From Carallia brachiata (Eukaryota > Streptophyta > Magnoliopsida > Malpighiales > Rhizophoraceae), in the NCBI GenBank assembly GCA_021464245.1, contig JADCRB010000118.1, positions 1,490,056-1,554,055 of the forward strand: a DNA stretch of 64,000 bases, given 5' to 3'. Shown here piece after piece: positions 56,457 to 64,000 of this stretch (position 1 is the stretch's first letter; the number at the start of each line of letters is the position of its first letter). The notes below the pieces were generated by a model that saw nothing but the letters and a program-made list of their open reading frames with translations, was not told where the DNA came from and searched no databases. Both the position numbers and the translations under genes were made by a program.

Positions 56457-58580
56457 CTGCCTGTCCTTAGCTATAAACCTGCTAGCTAGCTGGCCAGCTT
56501 CTTCTGAAGTTTGCCTCTTTTGCATCTACTAGAGAATATTATACCTAATATTTAACAGATGCAGCCCTTGTCTTAAAAAAGTTAGAACTGATGAGGAAAG
56601 AAGAAAATGCCTCATCTGACTTTTGATTTTCCCTTTTGATCTATTGTAATCTCTTTTGTGGGGGCTAATCTTGTCATTGTGTGATCTCTTTAAGAAATGA
56701 AATAGTAAATATATATGCGCAAATGTTTTATTCCCTTTTAGTTTTTGGATACTACACATATGTGCGTCCCTAATTAAACTTCTGGTTCTAGGCAATTTGT
56801 ATTGTCTAATCAATTAATTTGCTCCACCAATTTGCTTGTTGATCACTGACAACTAAATCTCCATAAACTTAATTAATTATGTCTTTTGGTTACTAAAAGA
56901 TCCCAAAATCTCCCTAATCAAAGCTCTTGAGTTTTGAGAACTATAAGGGTGTGCATTAGCTGCTGGACTGAAAAGCAAGAAAGATGATCTCTTTTCTTTT
57001 CTTTTTTTTTTTTTTTAAATTAATTTCAACAACTTAAAAATAAATTTAGATTATGATGAAAGCAACTGGGAGTTGGGAAAATTGTTTCGACTTGGGCTGC
57101 GTTGAGTTGAAAGGCAAGTGTCAAAGTCAAGTACATTTATGACCATTTGTGGGTCAGAAGCTTACTTCCTGGTTAGTGATGAGAATAGAATCCAAATGAT
57201 TGTGACCTATACGTAGCTTGCATGTATATGGGTGGCTACTAGGTCTGTCCTGCAATAACTAACCTCGAGCTTCAATGCCGAATCTTCTCTCATCTTGTCT
57301 GAGATGGGACAGGGATGACGATATTGCTTGCATGACATCAGTAAAATCATTCCCTCGTTTTTTTTTTTCCCTTAATTTTTTTTTTCCTTAACGAAGGGCA
57401 CTAGTGACTTATTTTAGACATCGCGAAGGGAACATACTCAATAGTCGATACTTCTGATTGGCAAAGAATTCGATTACTTGCCTTTTTGGATGGTGGGAGG
57501 ATTTTGCTCCTAATTAAGAGCATCCCAAGGTTGTGGCACAATAATGCAAGTAGCCGTATAATCTGGCCAAGCCTTAGCGGTTAAAATGTAATTATATTAG
57601 ATATATGATGTATTGATGTTAGTAACACGCTATTTCTCTTACATTTTATTTCTGTTTTTCATTTTAAAATAAAGATTACTATATGAGTATAAATTAAAAA
57701 GATACAATTGAATATTTTACTCAAAAGTAATTAACATTTACTTTTTTTTAATTTTTTTAAATTTAATTATTTAACAACTCATATTACTTTAATCTTAATC
57801 TGATCTTATCTTAAAGATCTTATTTAGTATTTTTTGTTAAAATTAAAAAATATTTGATAAATTTTTTAAATAAATTAAATATATATATATATATATATTA
57901 AATAAATTTATAATTATTTTAATATTATTTAAGATTAAGCTGTGTTGTATAATTTTTAAAATTTAATTCAATTGCAAGAGACATGATGTCAATTGTTCTA
58001 GAGAAAAGACAGGATATTATTTCTAAAAGGATTATTTACATCCTGGAAAATCAAAAGAGAAAAATGCTCTGAATGCCGTCAGTCCAAGCCACCCTGACAG
58101 CTTGCACTATAGTAAAGCATAAGCCACTTCAATAATGGTTGTACTACTCACATGACAAACAGCTGGACAAATTCAAAGCTTTTGAAATATAATTGCTAAT
58201 ATCTTCAGTCAAATATCCTTTACTCAATAATACTTTTGCAACCTAAATCGGTCTAAAATTTTATATTAATAAGTGTAAGAAGTTCTATACATTATAAATC
58301 TTATTAAATCTTAATTATTAAATGTAAGTACAAAAAAATATGAATAAAATTTTAATACTATATCAAATAATATTTTAAAACATTACATGCATCTTTAAGT
58401 TAGAAGAAAATTATATAAATATTATAAATTATGCTAAATCTTTATACTTTAAGTGATGTAGAATTTTGTACCTTTTAACAGAAACCAAGAAATTCATTGA
58501 GCTCTTAAACGTGTGTATATCTCTAAGACAATAGGTAAACAATCTGTTCGAACGCAAATCACAGCAATCTACGAGACCTG
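56457..58580. other. CLV3 downstream region
   Basis: No gene is seen. About 1 kb after the stop is fairly complex sequence, where CLV3 regulatory DNA would be expected; 56630-56710 may hold the 3' end ('tgtaatctcttttgtggggg', 'aaatgaaatagtaaat'). Positions 57415-57480 ('agtcgatacttctgattggc') faintly resemble part of the SINE at 43681. Positions 57870-57900 are a TA microsatellite. Confidence 0.45.
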
Positions 58581-59042
58581 ATTCAAACCTGTGATCATTT
58601 AAATGGAGCTGAATTCCGTAAGTCTGTTAAATCTCTCAAGCGGTGGTAGTGGTTTCACTTTCTAACAATTCGCATTGTCGTTGGCAGTAACTGAGCTTGC
58701 AATTTGAATAGTGTCTCTTGATTGTCATGATGATTTATTTCTTGTTAAAGAAAGAACAATGTACAATATTCAAATTCAGCATAGGAATCTAATCTCTTAA
58801 TTGATGGAGCGTGTAATGTTCATGGAAGCAATTTCAGGTTTGTAGAACACTTGCAGCCTTCAGAACTTTTAATTCTAGTTGAAAAGCCAGTACCCTGTAT
58901 TCGTTAAAAGGCCCTGTATTTGTTGTAGTCTTATTTTTCCTGCTTTCGTTGCACAAAACAATTTCCTAAGTTTTGATTGTTTAAGCTAAGAATGTTCGAT
59001 CGATATAGCCTCTGTGATACGTTTGATTAGCAGAATACAAAA

Positions 59043-59630
59043 ATGTGGAAACTTAAACGAGATGGAGCAATGGGGAAAATGATTTATGAGGGAAAACTTT
59101 TAAAGCTTGGCTCATGGAATGCTGCAGTCCTTCCTGCTGGCTTTGCACTATCAGCAACGAAGCATAAAAGCGATGGGAATGGAGACTTAGCATACGCATT
59201 GGTAAGGCTTTCTGATCACCATGCTCAACCAACACAAGCGTAGCCTTGGGATTTGCCTGAAAGGGATTCTACGTCATCAGAAAAAAATGTTGGCCTTGCT
59301 GTTCAATTAGCCTCAGATTCAGGGTGTAGAAGGGTGGTGATCATTGACATTTTTTCATTACGGCAATGCAACAGTAGAGGCTCACTATCGCTCTAATAAA
59401 GCCATCAACATTTCTCTTCTTATGAATTATGGTTCTTGGGGGCCATCGCATTCACGGAATGGTTCTGTTGATGAGCTTGGCGAAGGAGAAGGTCTTGGCC
59501 ATAATTTGAACCATAATTTGAATATAACTCTGCCCAATGGGATAGGTGACAATGGATATGCATATGATAGTTTTCGTTGTCCTTGCCCCCGATTCAATTG
59601 CTGTAAGTTCCTCTATCCTTGATTGTATAT
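59043..59630 (+). pseudogene. HDA8: HDA8-like histone deacetylase pseudogene (fragment)
   Basis: Frames match the N-terminal half of a class II HDAC of the HDA8 type. LKLGSWNAAVLPAGFALSA is followed by LAYALVRLSDHHAQPTQA (the active-site HH pair kept, PPG lost), a stop at 59241, NVGLAVQLASDSGCRRVVII, then after a shift HYGNATVEAHYRSNKAINIS, WGPSHSRNGSVDELGEGEGL and PNGIGDNGYAYDSF. The family's zinc ligand motif IDIDVHYGN reads IDI-(TTTT)-HYGN here: six bases coding Asp-Val are replaced by four, which removes the zinc-binding Asp and shifts the frame (about 59347-59355). NLNHNL is a small in-frame duplication. The reading ends at a splice-donor-like GTAAGT (59602), so intron structure seems kept. 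The rest of the catalytic domain is absent. It is clearly non-functional. Confidence 0.8.
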
Positions 59631-59639
59631 CCATATCAA

Positions 59640-60700
59640 ATGTTGACCATTTGATGAGGTATTGTGCTTTTGCACATAATATTTGCAGAATATGATATAC
59701 TTAAAGGACTTATTGAATAGCACTTTGAGATCGGGTATCAGTTTTATAAGAAATAAGAAAACAGCTTAGATAGCACCAATTAATAGTGACGGATCGGAAG
59801 AAATTTGTGACATTGATTAGGGTCTACCTCTTCCCCATATGTTTGAAAAAAGTGGCAGGCAGCAGAAAGCACTGATCTGAATTGTAATAGTGTTGATGAC
59901 AGCAAGAGTAGCATTCCAGCAAAGCCCAACTGGGTTTGCTCAGTTTTTCACTTCTGCTGATGCTCCATAATAGAAAAACAAGATTAGTCCCAAGGATTGA
60001 ATGATGGCAACTTCTTTTCATTTAGTTTGCACATCAGCTTGCCTATTTCCCTAAGGTTACATTGTCAAAGTACTTAATCATGAAGAACAATTTTGGATTA
60101 GTTGGTTGAGCCTTGAAGTTGAGACATAAAAAGAAAAAAAAAAAAAAAAGAGTGTCTCATGGTGGTGTACATAGACAGATAAACGTTCATTTCATTTTTC
60201 TGTTCAGCATTACTTGATGTGCCATGTGGTTTTTATTGTTGTTTGATCAAAAGATTTTCTTTTCATATTTAATCAAGGAATTCATGTTCTTATTATTGTC
60301 TCCTTGAGTGATTCACATTTGACGTTTTATCCACATTTTTTATCTGACTAAATATAAATGATCTATTATTTTATTGCATGCTTCTTTTTTTCTACATATT
60401 TTCCTCATTTATGATAGTAGCAATAATACTCCATATTCATTACAAGGTCTATAATGATCTACATATAACACTGATTTTTTTAAATAAATTTCACACTCTT
60501 TCCCAAAATATCAAAAGCAAAGGCTTCCAAAGTAGATGTTTTGGTTTTCAATTATTAGGATGTTTCCCTCAAAACAATAAAAAAATTTTAAGTCTTGCAA
60601 TTTTTTTTTTTTAGGGGAGGGTGAGGATAATCTTGTAATTGTTTAAATTAGTAGTAATAGCTCTAATTGATGTAATTTGAAGCCAGGGCACTCAGAACAT
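59640..60700. other. Spacer between HDA8 pseudogene and U2 gene
   Basis: There is no exon that I can support. Positions 60134-60149 are an A-run, and 60600-60615 a T-run. No repeat ends are recognised. Confidence 0.45.
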
Positions 60701-60711
60701 TTGATTGTTTT

Positions 60712-60722
60712 TTCCCACATCG
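60712..60722 (+). promoter_or_regulatory. Upstream sequence element (USE) of U2
   Basis: TTCCCACATCG matches the plant snRNA USE (RTCCCACATCG) at 10 of 11 positions. About 33 bp separate its 3' end from the TATA-like box, the spacing of pol II-type plant snRNA genes (pol III types have about 10 bp less). Confidence 0.9.
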
Positions 60723-60755
60723 GCTAGAAAACATAAGACAAGAGCCCCGGGACAC

Positions 60756-60763
60756 TACAAAAG
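60756..60763 (+). promoter_or_regulatory. TATA-like box of U2
   Basis: TACAAAAG lies 32 bp before the U2 5' end, at the place of TATAAAAG in other plant U2 genes. It has one substitution. Confidence 0.75.
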
Positions 60764-60787
60764 GAAGCCTTGTCCACAAAGCAATTC

Positions 60788-60984
60788 ATACCTTTCTCGG
60801 CCTTTTGGCTAAGATCAAGTGTAGTATCTGTTCTTATCAGTTTAATATCTGATACGTGGGCCAATGGCTCACACGATATTAAATTAATTTTTTAAGGGGG
60901 AGGGCTCACAACAATAGCTTGCTATTGGAGTTCTCACGCGTCGCCCATGCGTTGCACTACAGCTCGGGCCTGGCGCACCCCTCC
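60788..60984 (+). ncRNA. U2: U2 spliceosomal snRNA
   Basis: The gene starts ATACCTTTCTCGGCCTTTTG and contains the conserved GATCAAGTGTAGTATCTGTT block with the GUAGUA branch-point recognition sequence (about 60820-60825), then CTTATCAGTTTAATATCTGA (stem-loop II). An Sm-like AATTTTTTAAG follows, and two 3' stem-loops (around 'agcttgctattggag' and 'gggcctggcgcacccctcc') close it. The length of about 196 nt is that of plant U2. U2 base-pairs with the intron branch site in the spliceosome. A USE, a TATA-like box and a 3'-box are all at the expected distances, so the gene looks functional. The 3' end is set from family length. Confidence 0.95.
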
Positions 60985-61000
60985 AAATCTAGTTAAAAGC
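60985..61000 (+). terminator. U2: U2 3'-end formation box
   Basis: CAAATCTAGTTAAAA right after the RNA fits the plant snRNA 3'-box (CA, 3-10 bases, AGTNNAA): AGTTAAA is exact. Confidence 0.8.
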
Positions 61001-61124
61001 TTATAAGCCAGGTGTTTCTGTGGAGTGTTTTAATGTTACATTTTGTCTCTTGACATTTAATTGTTATGTAATTAGCATAACTAAAATAAAACTTGGGTCT
61101 TCGTTATTCTCTTTCGTCTGTTAA

Positions 61125-61315
61125 TGTTCTTAGTTGAAGTTTCAATGTAAGATACACGAGGTCTCAGTTTTTTTCTTGATTTGTTAATTTTTAGTTGAAT
61201 TCAATATAAGATACATGCGGTCTCAGTTTTTTCCGTTTGATGAGACCCTTGATTTGTTAATTTTCTTAGTTGAAGTTCCAATATAAGATACATGCGGTCT
61301 CAGTTTTTTGTGCAC
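61125..61315. repeat. Three tandem copies of about 70 bp after U2
   Basis: 'cttagttgaagtt-caat-taagatac' followed by 'tgcggtctcagttttt' and 'cttgatttgttaattt' occurs three times (about 61130, 61192 and 61262). The copies differ by small indels. No coding function is apparent. Confidence 0.85.
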
Positions 61316-61319
61316 GAGT

Positions 61320-62296
61320 GACGCTAAGTTATAAAAACCATGTTGGTTAGATTGCGCATTTCTCTGGAATTATTGTTTTTTGACAAGAATTGCTGAAGCA
61401 GACTAGAGGCTGATTGTCACTCCCGCGTCAAAATCTCAAGTTGGTGAAATAAAAATTTTTAAGTTTGGATTAGTCAGTACAATCAGTCATTACCAGATTT
61501 CTCCCTGGTAGCAGTCATAAAATCTCAAGCTCCATGCAAAAACGATCCATAGCAAGACTAGTTCTTGTGTTCGAATATTCCTTCGCACAGTCAAATTCTT
61601 TTGAGCCAACAACAGTCTCGATACTGCAAACTATACAAGGCCGTGTGAGGATACGTCGTGTTAGGAGAAAAAAAAATATCAGAGGAAGGTAACAAATTCT
61701 ATTTTCAAACCCTGATGTTAGACAACCAAACACCGGACCACCCCTCCTTGAGCTTGTGGGTTTGGCTTCATGCCAAAGGGCAGGTATGAGAGAAGAAAAA
61801 ACTGAAGCAAAGAAAACCACACTGGAAAAGCACTTCATGGGGAAGAAAAATCAACAATTCAGTAGTCAAATGGGATGCTTACAGCACAAAAAGGTCCAGA
61901 AAAATGCAAGAAAAGAAAGAGGAAGCCAAGTCTTGCAAAATCAATAACCTAGTTCCATAAACCCCATATCCCCTATACATTGTGCAACCACAGAAACCCA
62001 ATATTCTGCAACCCCTCTCCAGCTTGTAACAAGATTGGTCGTCATCTGAGGTACAAATTCTTCCTGAGACGGTAGTTGATTCAATCTTCCCGATTTCAGC
62101 ACTGCGAGCAACGTGTCGGGACTTTTGGCATCCCTTTAAACTAACTACACAAATCTCCCCGGACATCAAGTGAGGTTAGGCATAATCTAACTTTTGAGAG
62201 AATTTAGAACCACCTGGTACTGGAGTGCATGTTAGTCATGGCAAGCAACACAGGCTTGCTCTTAACATATCAAGACTAGTAAAACAGCCGGGCAGC
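61320..62296 (-). other. 3' flank and probable 3' UTR of the LHW gene
   Basis: The sequence after the LHW stop is relatively complex for several hundred bases, which fits a 3' UTR. No separate exon is supported; short frames at 61515-61838 and 61879-62169 have no recognisable family. Confidence 0.45.
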
Positions 62297-63905
62297 TCAC
62301 AGCAAACTACTAGGCCTATCACTTGCAGGTATGGATGCAGCCTGGGGAAAAGCATGATGAATCATCGCATTGACTGCTGATGTGCTGCCCTTGATGGTTT
62401 GCTCCAAAAGACGAACAAGGGACATAAATATTTCCATCCTTGTTACGTCTCTGTTTGCCTGTAGATGTATTTCAGATATTAAATGAAAATAATGTAGGCA
62501 GTGAAATTTAAACAAGATCATTCTGACTTTGCAACACGAGTAAAGCAAGCAACCAAGGCAAAGATCATTGAGGAAAAGGGCTTGCTTATTGTCTCATTTT
62601 GCAAAACAATAATGATGGGGTTACTGAGACTTTCTTACTAAATTTTCTATTACCATATTTGTACCTTGTAAAATTGCCATGGGTCAAACCAAGACCCCAC
62701 ACACAAATTATGGTAGTACACGCATATCAATTAAATAAAACCATTCATTAAAAAAAAACTTTTTACATATTTTCTTTTTTTTTTTGGTCCACTTTTTACG
62801 TATTTTCTATAATAAGAAAAAGAACGTCTTAAAACGAAAGACTTTGCACACTGTAAGGTCTGGAGAATGGTCAAATGTAAACAATATATTTGACCTTGTT
62901 AAACTTATGCAAATCAATGGGCCAGGCCATAATGGCTGCAATTATTCTGCTGTTTACTGGTTGCCCCCATCCACAATAGGTTAAACCCTATTAGACTATT
63001 ACACGCCCACTTCATTTCAATGCGGGGAAATGCTCCAACAGAACAGATTTTGTCGACGTTCCACCAACTTGTTTTGACTCTTTCTATGCAGGTTTAGCAT
63101 CAAGCGAGTAAGCTAAGAAGAAAAAGTGCAAGAAAAAACAATTATCAAGTGCCATGGTGGATATGATTAGCACATGCAGATTCCAGCTTAGACTGTTACC
63201 TCTACAGCAAAGCGTGCCCAGATCTTGTCGTTCTGAGCTTCCATCACCCCCTTTAAGATTGTCAATCCTAATCCCCTAATTAAGTCAGCTATTTCTAGAA
63301 AGAAACCACGTTCTTCACAGAGCATCTGTCATGGGAGAAAATATGATTGAATGATAAAGCAAAGGTGAAGAATCAAAACGTCTAACATGAAGTAAACTAA
63401 AATGGAAACTGCTACCTCCACGAGCATCTGCCGAGGTGGATTCAGGTCCTCAACTATAATAGGACAGACCATAGATTGTGAACCAACTTCAAATGCCCAA
63501 GTCGCCCCTCCCTCAAAATTGTCCTTTAAAAGTACTCCACCTTCCTTGTTAACTATCTGCATGTTCGGACAAGAATTACATACACCATCAGAAAACATTC
63601 ATTTTCTCACTCATTATTACACACAACACAAGGCAAGAAACCAGCAAGAATCATTAGCAAACTGTTTCAATTTTTCAACCTTCATCTTTGTGCGGAATCT
63701 GTGACAGTTAGTGCCTTAACTCCATCCAGCGAACTAAGTTGCATAAGTAATAGAAAATAACATGTGAATTGCCATAGATGGCATCATATATGCAACGGCA
63801 TACCTTTGAATCTCCTGTTTGTTTTAGCTTGTCTGCATGCTTTGTCACACTTTGCAAGAAAAGCATATGCTTGATGGTACGTTCCAGCAAAGCATCTATG
63901 CTACA
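62297..63905 (-). CDS. LHW: LONESOME HIGHWAY-type bHLH factor, last four exons
   Basis: Minus-strand exons in reading order are 63905-63804, 63556-63416, 63325-63200 and 62458-62297. All have GT-AG borders and lie in phase 0, giving 34, 47, 42 and 53 codons plus stop. The first encodes CSIDALLERTIKHMLFLQSV, helix 2 of the atypical LHW bHLH. The second and third form the ACT-like C-terminal domain (GGATWAFEVGSQSMVCPIIV, then MLCEERGFFLEIADLIRGLG and NDKIWARFAVE). The fourth has NRDVTRMEIFMSLVRLLEQT and ends SSLL. LHW pairs with TMO5 bHLH proteins to drive vascular cell divisions. The N-terminal domain and helix 1 lie beyond the right edge, past an intron. All seen exons look intact. LHW and its paralogs cannot be separated with this part alone, but the CLV3 neighbourhood favours LHW. 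Confidence 0.9.
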
Positions 63906-64000
63906 CTGTTTAACCACAGACAAGGAAGTGACATCAATTTTCAAATATTAGAAGTCATCATAGCAAGAAGCCAGATATACAGCAAAAGAAGCACAGAGAT

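Noticed and set aside
62784..62984. Plus-strand frame of 66 residues
   Set aside because: It lies in an LHW intron, antisense, with no family or start context.
1..64000. tRNA genes
   Set aside because: Only SINE-type A/B-box relics were seen. No stretch folds as a complete cloverleaf with an anticodon by eye; a tRNAscan-SE run would settle it.

Overview
The window is nuclear DNA of a eudicot plant. It is AT-rich, genes carry short GT–AG introns, and it holds plant-specific genes (CLAVATA3, LONESOME HIGHWAY, LEA2/NHL proteins), a plant-type U2 snRNA promoter and many plant transposon relics. The species cannot be named from sequence alone. There are no operons, CRISPR arrays or phage-like modules.

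Left part (1-24 kb): a cluster of LEA2 (NDR1/HIN1-like, NHL) membrane-protein genes in several states of decay. Two reading frames are intact (7408-8190 and 23032-23733, both minus). Three copies are broken: a C-terminal fragment on the plus strand at 1649-1963, an N-terminally truncated copy at 3775-4218, and a frameshifted copy at about 13480-14150. Flanking DNA is duplicated with the genes. A promoter module with a TATA box recurs, one inverted duplication is visible, and a block of about 4.5 kb (9.6-14.4 kb) is repeated at 19.5-24.0 kb. A Copia-type solo LTR, MITEs and a four-unit tandem repeat lie in or beside it.

Middle (24-44 kb): mostly transposon relics and dead genes. These are a probable solo LTR, a decayed NEK kinase pseudogene, several TIR elements, a hAT-like element, a Myb/SANT-like transposon-associated remnant, a broken LINE carrying a nested SINE, a Helitron of about 2.9 kb and a complete SINE.

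Right part (44-64 kb): the gene-bearing section. A four-exon AIF/FSP1-like FAD oxidoreductase lies at 44423-47514, with perfect splice sites but two single-base frame breaks. After about 8 kb of AT-rich DNA comes a three-exon CLAVATA3 (CLV3) gene, an HDA8-like histone deacetylase pseudogene, a complete U2 snRNA gene with its upstream element and 3' signal, and the last four exons of an LHW-type bHLH gene on the minus strand, cut by the window edge. CLV3, LHW and a LEA glycoprotein gene are also close neighbours in Arabidopsis (At2g27230-At2g27260, from memory), so this looks like conserved microsynteny.

I found no convincing undescribed molecular system. The most informative signals are the CLV3/LHW neighbourhood, the expanding and decaying LEA2 cluster, and nested insertions whose empty sites are preserved in duplicated copies in the same window.
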